The notes under the pieces: generated by a model
Seen by the model: the letters and a program-made list of their open reading frames with translations, nothing else
Told to the model about the DNA's origin: nothing
Database searches by the model: none
Assembly (NCBI GenBank): GCA_016722945.1
Contig: JAEQMT010000038.1
Location: forward strand, 186,001 to 250,000
Reading direction: 5' to 3'
Source: Desulfofustis sp. PB-SRB1
Lineage (GTDB): Bacteria; Desulfobacterota; Desulfobulbia; Desulfobulbales; Desulfocapsaceae
Length of the DNA: 64,000 bases
Shown: piece after piece, positions 8,332-15,973 of the stretch
Layout of the letters: each line of letters starts with the position of its first letter
How positions within the stretch are numbered: position 1 is the first letter of the stretch
Made by a program: the position numbers and the translations under genes

Positions 8332-8665
8332 CGATGCCAACGTGCTGGATATGTTGATTGCGGCCCGGCGCGCCAACGAGTTCAGCATGGGCCTCACGTG
8401 GGAGCGATTTCGCGACAGCAGCCTGCATCAGCATGCCATTGCCAAGGCATTGGAAAATATCGGTGAAGCGGCGGGCAAGGTCAGTGAGGAATACCGGGAA
8501 GGCCACCAGGAGATTCCCTGGCGAAAGATCACAGGCCTGCGACATCGGATCGCCCATGACTACCTCCGGCTGGATATTCTGCGGGTGTGGGAGATTGCGA
8601 CCACGGATGTTCCGGCCTTGATCGCCGTGCTCGAACCGCTGGTTCCCCCGGAGGAGGATGTCTGA
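8321..8665 (+). CDS. hepT: HepT-like HEPN-domain ribonuclease toxin
   Basis: A 114-residue all-helical HEPN protein (DUF86 family). The catalytic RxxxxH motif is present as RHRIAHDY, in its usual place after [10 protein letters not shown] near residue 73. The Tyr two residues after the His is the position AMPylated by MntA in characterised pairs. The start at 8321 (ATG TGG CGT) lies inside the end of mntA. The stop overlaps the res start as TGATG. HEPN toxins of this family cut tRNA or mRNA when freed from the partner. Confidence 0.92.
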   Translation: MWRDDANVLDMLIAARRANEFSMGLTWERFRDSSLHQHAIAKALENIGEAAGKVSEEYREGHQEIPWRKITGLRHRIAHDYLRLDILRVWEIATTDVPALIAVLEPLVPPEEDV

Positions 8666-11508
8666 TGGCCCGCACCACCATTGACCGGTTGATCATCAAC
8701 TCACCTTACGAGCAACCGGCGCGGCACTGGCGCTACGAACGTGAAACGCGCAGCTTCGATCTGGCCGAGGGGCGGCGTCCGGCCGGGTACGTGGTGGCCT
8801 CGGGGGACTCCAAGGCCTTCGACGATCCGGGCATCTTCGTGGAGATTCCGCTGGTGAATCAAATCCGCCCGCGCGTGGCGGCGTGGCGGGCGATGGGGTA
8901 TCCGGGCGTGACCAGCATCACCAAGCGGTTGCTGGATCATTGGAACGACCCGGAGGAGTTCGACGTGAGGCGGTTCTTCTTCTGCCAGTTGGAGGCGGTT
9001 GAGACGCTGATCTGGCTGGCCGAGGCCCCGGCGGCGGAGCGGGTGGGCATCGAGATTCCCGGTGACGGTGGCGCGTTTGTGCGGCAGTGCTGCAAGATGG
9101 CGACCGGTTCGGGCAAGACCATCGTCATGGCGATGGTAATCGCCTGGCAGGTGCTCAACAAGGTGGCCAGTGCGCAAGATGCGCGGTTTTCCAAGAATGT
9201 GTTGGTCATTGCGCCGGGGCTGACGGTCAAAAGCCGTCTGGCGGTGCTGGAACCGGCGGGGACGGACAACTATTTCGAGGCGTTCAACATCGTGCCGTCG
9301 GCGCTGCTGGACGGTCTGCGCCAGGGCAAGGTGCTGATCCGCAACTGGCATGCGCTGGCCTGGGACAGCGCCGAGCAGATCAAGAAGCGGCGCAGCGTGG
9401 ACAAGCGCGGCGTCAAAAGCGACGAGGCCTACACCCGCGAGGTGCTGGGCGAGATGGCGAGCGCCCGTAACCTGTTGGTGATCAATGACGAGGCGCACCA
9501 TGCCTGGCGGGTGAACTGGGAGGCGGAGGGCAAATATTTACGCACCCGCGACCTGAAGGACAGCGCCGCGGAAGCGACCGTCTGGATCGGCGGACTGGAC
9601 CGGTTACAGCGGTCGCGGTCCATTCTGACCTGCTACGATTTTTCCGCTACACCATTTACCCCGTCGGGCAAGAAGAGCAGCGAAGAGGCATTGTTCGGCT
9701 GGATCGTCAGCGATTTCGGGCTGAACGACGCCATCGAATCGGGACTGGTGAAGACCCCGCGCGTGGTGGTGCGCGACGATGCCGTGCCGGACGCCAGGAC
9801 CTACAAGCCGCGCCTCTACCACATCTACAACGACCCGGATGTGAAAGACGACCTGAACCGGCGGGCGCAGCCGGAAGAGCCGTTGCCCGACCTGGTGCTG
9901 AACGCCTACAATCTGCTGGGCTATGACTGGCGGGAAGCGTGGAAGGCGTGGGACAAGGCGGGATTGCCTACGCCGCCGGTCATGATCACCGTGGCGAACC
10001 GCACCGAGACGGCGGCGCGGGTTAAACATGCCTTTGACTCGCGGCGGGTTCATATTGACGAATTGTGCGATCCCGACCGGGTGCTGCACATTGACTCGAA
10101 GGTGCTGGATCAGGCGGAGGCTCAGGAGGATACCGCCGAGCTGGAGGTGACGGGCGAGGAAAGCGACGACGAAAACGGGAATGAGGTTCCGGTCAAACCT
10201 AAGTTGACCAAGGCCGAACAGGCGGAGCTTTTGCGTCGCACCGTGGACACGGTGGGCAAGGCGGGGAAGCCGGGCGAGCACATTCAGAAGGTGATCTCCG
10301 TGGGTATGCTCTCCGAAGGCTGGGACGCCAAGACCGTAACCCATATCATGGGGCTGCGGGCGTTTTCTTCGCAACTGCTGTGCGAGCAGGTGGTCGGACG
10401 GGGCTTGCGCCGCACCTCCTACGAGTTGAACCCGGAAACCGGACTGTTTGATCCTGAGTATGTGAACATCTTCGGCGTTCCGTTCACCTTCCTGCCCCAC
10501 GAAGACCCGGGCGAAGTAGTCGAAAAGAAGAATGACACCAAGGTGGGCGTTCATGCAGACCCATCAAAGGCTGATTATGCGATCCGCTGGCCGAACGTGG
10601 TGCGCATTGACCGGGTATTCCAGCCTGCCTTGACACTCGATTGGGAACGAGTACGCCCGTTGGGGCTGGATGCCGCCCGGACTGCGCAGGTGGCGGAACT
10701 GGCGCCGATATTGGAAGGCAAGCCGGATGTTACCAGGGTCAGCCGTATCGAATTGGAGCGGCTGGCGCGCGAGTTCCGCATGCAGCGGATCATTTTTGAG
10801 ACGGCGCGGGATGTGTTCGATCAGATGAAGCACACCTGGCAGGGAAGCCGCGAAGTGCTGCTGGCGCAGCTAGTCAGGATCGTCGAGCAATTCATCGCCG
10901 CTAACCGGATCAACATCTCTCCGCCGCTCTTCTATCAGGACGAGTTGCGGCGCAGGCTGATCATCATCCTGAACATGTCGCGCGTGGTGCAGCATGTGTG
11001 GGAGGCGATTCGACAGGAGAACACCGAGCGACTGACGCCGGTGTTCGACCGCGATCATCCGATACGGGCGACCGGCGACATGCGGCCGTGGCATACCGGA
11101 AAACCATGTGAGCGGACGCGAAAATCACATATCAATGTCTGCGTGTATGACAGCACCTGGGAGGCTTCCGATGCCTTTGTGCTGGAGAACACGGACGCGG
11201 TGGCTGCCTGGGTCAAGAACGATCATCTGGCCTTCGAGATACTCTACGTCTATCGCGGTGTTGTTCGGAAATACAGACCGGACTTCCTGATCCGCATGAG
11301 AAACGGTGACATGATAGTCCTTGAAACGAAAGGTAAGGAGACCGAACAGGACAAGGTGAAACGCCGCTATCTTGACGAATGGACGCAGGCCGTGAATACG
11401 CACGGAGGCTTCGGGCAATGGCACGCTGCGGTTGTCCAGAACCCCGGCGAGATTCGGGATGTGCTGATGGTATATGAAACGAACAAAAAAACAGGTGTAA
11501 TCTGGTAG
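8665..11508 (+). CDS. Type III restriction enzyme subunit (Res), helicase-nuclease
   Basis: A 947-residue superfamily 2 helicase-nuclease. The Walker A motif MATGSGKT is near residue 145, and the Walker B/DEAH-type motif NDEAHHA is near 274. Helicase motif VI is seen in the QVVGRGLRR region, near residue 577. The C-terminal nuclease core is YRPDFLIRM…VLETKGK (residues about 870-892), a PD-(D/E)xK arrangement. The ATG at 8665 follows GGAGGAGG and overlaps the hepT stop by one base. A longer frame upstream was rejected because it lies in another frame of hepT. It cuts unmodified DNA with Mod. The last few codons merge with an intron-like remnant, so the natural C-terminus may differ slightly. 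Confidence 0.92.
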   Translation: MARTTIDRLIINSPYEQPARHWRYERETRSFDLAEGRRPAGYVVASGDSKAFDDPGIFVEIPLVNQIRPRVAAWRAMGYPGVTSITKRLLDHWNDPEEFDVRRFFFCQLEAVETLIWLAEAPAAERVGIEIPGDGGAFVRQCCKMATGSGKTIVMAMVIAWQVLNKVASAQDARFSKNVLVIAPGLTVKSRLAVLEPAGTDNYFEAFNIVPSALLDGLRQGKVLIRNWHALAWDSAEQIKKRRSVDKRGVKSDEAYTREVLGEMASARNLLVINDEAHHAWRVNWEAEGKYLRTRDLKDSAAEATVWIGGLDRLQRSRSILTCYDFSATPFTPSGKKSSEEALFGWIVSDFGLNDAIESGLVKTPRVVVRDDAVPDARTYKPRLYHIYNDPDVKDDLNRRAQPEEPLPDLVLNAYNLLGYDWREAWKAWDKAGLPTPPVMITVANRTETAARVKHAFDSRRVHIDELCDPDRVLHIDSKVLDQAEAQEDTAELEVTGEESDDENGNEVPVKPKLTKAEQAELLRRTVDTVGKAGKPGEHIQKVISVGMLSEGWDAKTVTHIMGLRAFSSQLLCEQVVGRGLRRTSYELNPETGLFDPEYVNIFGVPFTFLPHEDPGEVVEKKNDTKVGVHADPSKADYAIRWPNVVRIDRVFQPALTLDWERVRPLGLDAARTAQVAELAPILEGKPDVTRVSRIELERLAREFRMQRIIFETARDVFDQMKHTWQGSREVLLAQLVRIVEQFIAANRINISPPLFYQDELRRRLIIILNMSRVVQHVWEAIRQENTERLTPVFDRDHPIRATGDMRPWHTGKPCERTRKSHINVCVYDSTWEASDAFVLENTDAVAAWVKNDHLAFEILYVYRGVVRKYRPDFLIRMRNGDMIVLETKGKETEQDKVKRRYLDEWTQAVNTHGGFGQWHAAVVQNPGEIRDVLMVYETNKKTGVIW

Positions 11509-11712
11509 CTGTGGGAATCTCTCCCCCAGCTCCCACACCACCGGGCACGCAGTTCGCACGAGGCGGTTCCCAGAGGCTACCGAACCGTGGCTGGTAATGG
11601 ATGATTACCCAGAGATTTTTGAGGCACTTGCGCCTCATAAGATCATGCCCATGCCGGGCGTACACAAGGCTCTTGCTCCCGAACTCGTACCTCGGCGGGA
11701 GAAGCGCACCTT
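11499..11712 (-). mobile_element. Group II intron-like 3' remnant
   Basis: Read on the minus strand, the segment contains GGAACCGCCTCGTGCGAACT, then GCCCGGTGGTGTGGGAGCTG, and ends GCTACCAGATT. This resembles the conserved end of bacterial group II introns after the reverse-transcriptase gene (…CGGTGGTGTGGGAG…, a short stem, then TACCCGATT). No reverse-transcriptase reading frame is left. The core match is 11499-11570; the outer limit, set at a GTGCG-like start near 11709, is a guess. It abuts the 3' end of res. Confidence 0.45.
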
Positions 11713-11776
11713 GTGTGAAAATCATATATTGACCTTACGTTCGCTATGACGTACGCTTACAACAGGAGGTACCATT

Positions 11777-12019
11777 ATGAATATAATTAATGCAACAGAA
11801 GCAAGGTCTAAACTTTATAGATTGATTGACGAAACAGCAGAAACCCATGAACCTATTGTTATTACAGGGAAGAGAAAAAATGCTGTGTTACTTTCAGAAG
11901 AAGATTGGAATGCAATTTCTGAAACAATATACTTACTCTCTATTCCTGGAATGAGAGAATCAATACGAGAAGGATTAGAAGAAAATATTTCCGATTGTTC
12001 AAAGGAGCTTGATTGGTGA
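11777..12019 (+). CDS. yefM: YefM/Phd-family antitoxin
   Basis: An 80-residue protein with the Phd/YefM N-terminal DNA-binding fold (INATEARSKLYRLIDE), followed by PIVITGKRKNAVLLSEEDW and ETIYLLSIPG, both typical of YefM. The C-terminal acidic tail would wrap around the toxin. It is preceded by AGGAGG and overlaps the toxin start by 4 bases (GTGA). YefM represses its own operon together with YoeB. It is very AT-rich compared with the neighbouring GC-rich res and HAD genes, which suggests recent acquisition. Confidence 0.93.
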   Translation: MNIINATEARSKLYRLIDETAETHEPIVITGKRKNAVLLSEEDWNAISETIYLLSIPGMRESIREGLEENISDCSKELDW

Positions 12020-12279
12020 GTTGGGAATTGGTATTTACAAAAAAAACTCAAAAAGATGCAAAAAAACTCTCTTCTGCTGGTCTAAAGAACAAGACAAAAA
12101 AACTTTTGGAAATACTCAAAGAAAATCCTTTCCAAAATCCTCCCCCATACGAAAAATTGGTGGGTGATTTGCGAGGGGTATATTCTCGTAGAATAACTAT
12201 TCAACATAGACTGGTTTACCAAGTTTATGACAATGAAAAGATCGTCAAAGTTATAAGACTTTGGACCCACTATGAATAA
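12016..12279 (+). CDS. yoeB: YoeB/Txe-family mRNA interferase toxin
   Basis: An 87-residue RelE-fold toxin. The GTG start at 12016 overlaps the antitoxin stop and gives the classic N-terminus VSWELVFTKKTQKDAKKL. Family motifs are GVYSRRITIQHRLVYQV and the C-terminal IRLWTHYE, with the catalytic His-Tyr pair. Free YoeB binds the ribosome and cleaves mRNA at the A site. A TTG one codon upstream also lies in frame but the GTG is favoured by the spacing from AAGGAG. It is intact and AT-rich. Confidence 0.93.
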   Translation: MSWELVFTKKTQKDAKKLSSAGLKNKTKKLLEILKENPFQNPPPYEKLVGDLRGVYSRRITIQHRLVYQVYDNEKIVKVIRLWTHYE

Positions 12280-12329
12280 AAAATTACACAACCAGTCGTT
12301 CGATCTAATCTGAGTTGCACTTCGCGGCC

Positions 12330-13118
12330 TTAGTGAACCGCCAGTAATGCTTCCACCACCTCTTGAAATCCGGCGGCGCTGCGCTTTCTGGTTACCCAGG
12401 CCGGTGGCGTGTCCATAACGAAATCGGCGACATTGGCAACGCCCACCGATTGGGGAAACAAGTCGAACATCGGCGCGTCGTTGGGCGAATCGCCCACAAA
12501 CACTACCTTCTCGGCCTCTTTTTCAGCATCGATGCCGCACACTTCACGCAGACAGCGTATGCTCATCCCACGTTTATCGTAGGAACCGAACCAGCCGTTG
12601 ACGTGGATCGAGCTGAGCTTGGCGGTTGCCCCCGCCGCCTTAAATAGTGCGACAATCTCATCGATGTGGTCGGCACTGAGTGGGGCGACATCCTCACAAA
12701 CGTCAATGGCAAGATCGGCAATCCGATAGTCCTGATCGGAGGCGATGGCTGCTTCCGGCACTGCCGCAAGGATCGTGGTTCTCAGTTCATCCAGGCGCAG
12801 ACGATCAGCGATACGCTGCTCTCGGGAGCGGGCAAAGACTCGATTCACCCGGCGTTTGTTTTCGTCGTAGGAAAAGTAAAATGCCCCGTTTTCACCCACC
12901 ACCGCTGCCACCGGCCACATCCGGGCCATGTGATCGCACCAGCCGGCCGGCCGGCCGGTTACCGGAATAACGTCGATACCCACGGCGGCAAGGCGCTCCA
13001 TACCGGTGATGCTGGCGCCGGGCAGTCTGCCGGCGGTGGTTATGGTGTCGTCAATATCGGTCAGCAGGCAGGTAATGCGCTGCCGGGCTGCCCGTGGAAA
13101 TTGCGCCAGTGGCTGCAT
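12330..13118 (-). CDS. HAD-superfamily (Cof-type) phosphatase
   Basis: A 262-residue HAD hydrolase of subclass IIB. The nucleophile motif is TDIDDTIT (about residues 20-27), motif II is PVTGRPAGW with Thr, and the C-terminal metal-binding motif is VFVGDSPNDAPMF. The cap segment between them is alpha/beta as in sugar-phosphate, mannosyl-3-phosphoglycerate and trehalose-6-phosphate phosphatases. Specific substrate is unknown. It is transcribed alone, away from the downstream GlcF-like gene and repeat cluster. Confidence 0.85.
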   Translation of the reverse strand: MQPLAQFPRAARQRITCLLTDIDDTITTAGRLPGASITGMERLAAVGIDVIPVTGRPAGWCDHMARMWPVAAVVGENGAFYFSYDENKRRVNRVFARSREQRIADRLRLDELRTTILAAVPEAAIASDQDYRIADLAIDVCEDVAPLSADHIDEIVALFKAAGATAKLSSIHVNGWFGSYDKRGMSIRCLREVCGIDAEKEAEKVVFVGDSPNDAPMFDLFPQSVGVANVADFVMDTPPAWVTRKRSAAGFQEVVEALLAVH

Positions 13119-13119
13119 G

Positions 13120-13383
13120 GTGTTTTATGTGAGTGCGTCCGTGGAGAAAATATGCCCGCGGTAAGATTTGGTTCGTGCCTTAATCTTGATGATTTCGTAA
13201 AAACCCCTATGCGCGTCATTCCGGAATTAACCCAACATCCATAATTAATTGAAATCACTGGATTCCCGCTGAAGCCTGCCCTTGAGTGTTGTTATCGAGG
13301 GCGGGAATAACGGTATCAAGCAATTTTGAGGTTTTTACGAAATCATCAATCTTGAACAAACATTCTCATTTTTCAAGGCTCCC
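13120..13383 (+). repeat. Repeat family B, copy 4, split by a family A element
   Basis: Left of the A insertion, GAAAATATGCCCGCGGTAAG and CGTGCCTTAATCTT match family B. Right of it, AATCTTGAAC…CATTCTCATTTTTCAAGG and CTCCC continue the same repeat. Removing the A element and one AATCTT restores a B-like sequence. The left end (before about 13140) is poorly preserved. Confidence 0.7.
13188..13347 (+). repeat. Repeat family A (160-bp MITE), copy 2
   Basis: The best copy: 160 bases with perfect 18-base terminal inverted repeats, GATGATTTCGTAAAAACC at the left and its exact complement at the right. The flanking hexamer AATCTT occurs on both sides (13182-13187 and 13348-13353) and reads as a target-site duplication. 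It lies inside a family B repeat. An inner inverted pair, ATTCCCGC/GCGGGAAT, gives further hairpin potential. No gene is encoded. Confidence 0.9.
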
Positions 13384-14628
13384 TTATGCTCCTTGATCGG
13401 CTGTTTTCAGCAGGGTTGCGAGGTGGACGACGGGGATGTTCGACCGGCTTGCGGCGGCGGCCATTTTAAGCTGCATAATACAGCCTGAGCAGTTGGTGGT
13501 GATGATATCCGGGTTGAGCGCCACGATCTTTTCCATAAGATCGTCACGAATGGAGGCGGCCAGCTCCGGCGCACCCACGTGAAACAAGCCGCCCTGGCCA
13601 CAGCATTGTGGGCCACCGGGCAGCTCCAGCAGGGTTGCCCCGGCGTTACGCAACAGTGTTCGCGGCTCGTCGGTGACGGAGACGGCAAAACGCATGTGGC
13701 AGGGATCGTGATAAAAGATGGTTTGTCCTTCCAGGGTCTTGTCGGGTGTGGTTTCAGATTCGCGCTGTATTTCCTCCACAAACCGGCTGATTTCCACAAA
13801 GCGCTCAGCCACCAGGGTTGCCCGCAGGCGCCACGGGTCATCTTCGGCAAACTGATCAGCCATTTCGATGAGTTGCGCATAGCAGGAACCGCACGAGACT
13901 AGAATCGGCCCCTCCCCCGCTTCAAGTATCCTGATGTTTTGTCGGGCGGCCCGGCGTGCCGCGTCCTTATCACCACTGGCGCCCATCGCCAGACCGCAGC
14001 AGGCAAGCCCGTCGGGGACGGTGAGGCGGTAGCCGTAGGTGTCCAGCAGCTCCACCACCGAGCGGCTGATTTCTGGATAGAGATAGGTGGCCGCACAGCC
14101 GGGAAAATAGTAAATCTGGGTAGCATCGGTTGACCGGGCCGGCCGGGGCAGGGTTACGTTTTTATCGGCTCCCTCAGGTTGATCTTCGGCAAACATGGCC
14201 AGCCGCAGTCGCAGTCCGCTGTCTATCGGGAGCCTATCAAAGAGCAGACGGGCCGCCTGCTTGCCGAGCACCCGGGCGGCGCCCAGCAGGTATGGCCGGT
14301 TCAGGGCCTGTCTGGCGAGAAATTTCTGATAGCCGTGCTCGCCATAGAAGGCCGAAAAATCCTGCCGGGCCTGTTGCACATCGTCGGTAATATCAAGATG
14401 GCGCGGGCACACCGAAGCGCAGGCGCCGCAGAGCAGACATTTTGAGAAAATATCTTCCACCACCGGGCTTGGTGTATCGTCACCATACACTTCCTTGAGA
14501 TGACGCTTGCCACGGGCGCTGTAGGCCTCGTTGCCGCTGACCTTGTAGACCGGGCAGACGGCGGTGCAGGCGCCGCATTTGGCACACTGGCTAAGCGGAT
14601 CGACGGCTGTGGGGGTGGTGGTTGCCAT
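13384..14628 (-). CDS. GlcF-like (Fe-S)-binding oxidoreductase subunit
   Basis: A 414-residue protein with two N-terminal [4Fe-4S] motifs (CAKCGACTAVCP and CLLCGACASVCP) and two CCG domains (CGLAMG…CGSC and HDPCHMRF…CCGQGGLF…CSGC). This is the layout of the glycolate oxidase Fe-S subunit GlcF and of lactate-dehydrogenase-type LutA/LldE proteins. It probably passes electrons from a flavin dehydrogenase (not in the window) to quinone or a thiol acceptor. The ATG at 14628 overlaps the prfB stop as TGATG, so the two are coupled; an ATG 4 codons upstream is possible. Substrate is not determinable. Confidence 0.85.
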   Translation of the reverse strand: MATTTPTAVDPLSQCAKCGACTAVCPVYKVSGNEAYSARGKRHLKEVYGDDTPSPVVEDIFSKCLLCGACASVCPRHLDITDDVQQARQDFSAFYGEHGYQKFLARQALNRPYLLGAARVLGKQAARLLFDRLPIDSGLRLRLAMFAEDQPEGADKNVTLPRPARSTDATQIYYFPGCAATYLYPEISRSVVELLDTYGYRLTVPDGLACCGLAMGASGDKDAARRAARQNIRILEAGEGPILVSCGSCYAQLIEMADQFAEDDPWRLRATLVAERFVEISRFVEEIQRESETTPDKTLEGQTIFYHDPCHMRFAVSVTDEPRTLLRNAGATLLELPGGPQCCGQGGLFHVGAPELAASIRDDLMEKIVALNPDIITTNCSGCIMQLKMAAAASRSNIPVVHLATLLKTADQGA

Positions 14629-15738
14629 CACTTGTCCCATAGCAGATAAGCCTTGATAAACGGGTCGATGGCGCCGTCCAGCACCGCGTCGACGTTGCCG
14701 ATTTCATGCTCGGTACGGTGATCTTTTACCAGCCGATACGGCTGCAGCACGTAAGATCTGATCTGCGAGCCCCAGCCGATCTCTTTTTTTTCACCCAGCA
14801 GGCTCTGCTGCTGCTCGTCCTTCTTTTTTTTCTCTTCTTCGTAGAGCTGGGCGGCCAGCATCTTCATGGCCATATCCTTGTTGCGGTGCTGGGAGCGCTC
14901 GTTCTGGCACTGGACCACGATGCCGGTGGGCAGATGGGTGATGCGGATGGCCGAATCGGTCTTGTTGACGTGCTGGCCGCCCGCGCCGCTGGCCCGATAG
15001 GTGTCGATACGCAGATCCTTATCGCTGATGTCCACACTGATCGAGTCATCCAGCTCCGGCAGTACCATCACCGAGGCAAAGGATGTGTGGCGGCGGCCGC
15101 TGGCGTCAAAAGGAGAAATCCGCACCAGCCGATGGATACCCACCTCGGAACGCAGATAACCAAAGGCGTGGCGCCCCTCCACGAACACCGATACCGATTT
15201 CACCCCGGCCTCGTCGCCAGGCAGCAGATCGAGAATAGAGGTCTTGAAGGATTTGTTTTCAGCCCAGCGCAGATACAGGCGCAGCAGCATATCCACCCAG
15301 TCCTGCGCCTCGGTGCCGCCGGCTCCGGCATGGATGGTGAGAATTGCGTTGTTGGCGTCATGTTCGCCGCTGAACATGCACTCCAGCTCGGTCTGCTCAA
15401 GCTCGCGGGCTATTTCCACGAGGTTGGCGGCAACCTCCTGCTCCGCTTCGGCGTCATGCTCCTCAACCGCCATCTGCAGGAGCAAACTCGCCTCTTCGAT
15501 CTGGTTCCAGGAGTGTTCCCAGCTGTTCACCACCTCTTGGGCGGCGCCCAGCTGTTTCTTCACTTTCTGGGCACTATCGGTGTCGTTCCAGAAATCCGGG
15601 GCCAGGACCTGACGTTCGAGGATGGCTATCTGCTCTTTTTGGGCATCCAGGTCAAAGATGCTCCTTGAGCGCCAGCATGCGGGTTTTCATGTCGTTGAGC
15701 TGCTCGAAACACAACGCTGAACTGGATTGTTCCGCCAT
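14628..15738 (-). CDS. prfB: Peptide chain release factor 2, with programmed +1 frameshift
   Basis: RF2 ends translation at UAA and UGA. The gene starts at ATG 15738 (MAEQSSSALC), runs 28 codons to CTT, meets an in-frame TGA (15652-15654) and continues in the +1 frame (DLDAQKEQIA) to 14628. The total is about 369 residues, close to the family length. The catalytic GGQ motif is present (ASGAGGQHVNKTDSAIRI), as is the stop-recognition region. Low RF2 raises frameshifting at the TGA, so the protein regulates itself. It is coupled at its 3' end with the GlcF-like gene. Confidence 0.96.
15651..15665 (-). promoter_or_regulatory. prfB programmed frameshift site
   Basis: On the minus strand the sequence reads AGGAGCATCTTTGAC. 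It has a Shine-Dalgarno-like AGGAG, a short spacer, the slippery CTT codon, the TGA stop and a following C. This is the standard RF2 autoregulatory site. Confidence 0.95.
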
Positions 15739-15785
15739 AGTGATTCACCGTTTCTCTATTTTTGAAATTTGAGGAAACCTTCAAT

Positions 15786-15945
15786 GATGACTTTGTAAAA
15801 ACCTCAAAATTGCTTGCTACCGTCATTCCCGCCCTCGATAACAACACTCAAGGGCAGGCTTCAGCGGGAATCCAGTGATTTCAATTTATCATGGTTGTCG
15901 GGTCAATTCCGGTATGACGGGCATATGGGTTTTTACGAAAGCATC
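15786..15945 (-). repeat. Repeat family A (160-bp MITE), copy 3, inverted
   Basis: A 160-base copy in the opposite orientation to copies 1 and 2. The ends are GATGACTTTGTAAAAACC and GGTTTTTACGAAAGCATC. Flanks CTTCAAT and CTTGAAT are a likely target duplication with one change. It fills the space between prfB and lnt and might act as a terminator for either, since its core can fold strongly. Confidence 0.88.
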
Positions 15946-15973
15946 TTGAATGAGTCTATCCAAAATGCACGTA

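Noticed and set aside
15652-15654. TGA in prfB as a disabling stop or a Sec codon
   Set aside because: It sits in the standard RF2 frameshift context AGGAG…CTT TGA C, so it is an autoregulatory site.
14706-15668. A 320-codon plus-strand frame over prfB
   Set aside because: Shadow; prfB is complete on the minus strand with its GGQ motif and programmed frameshift.
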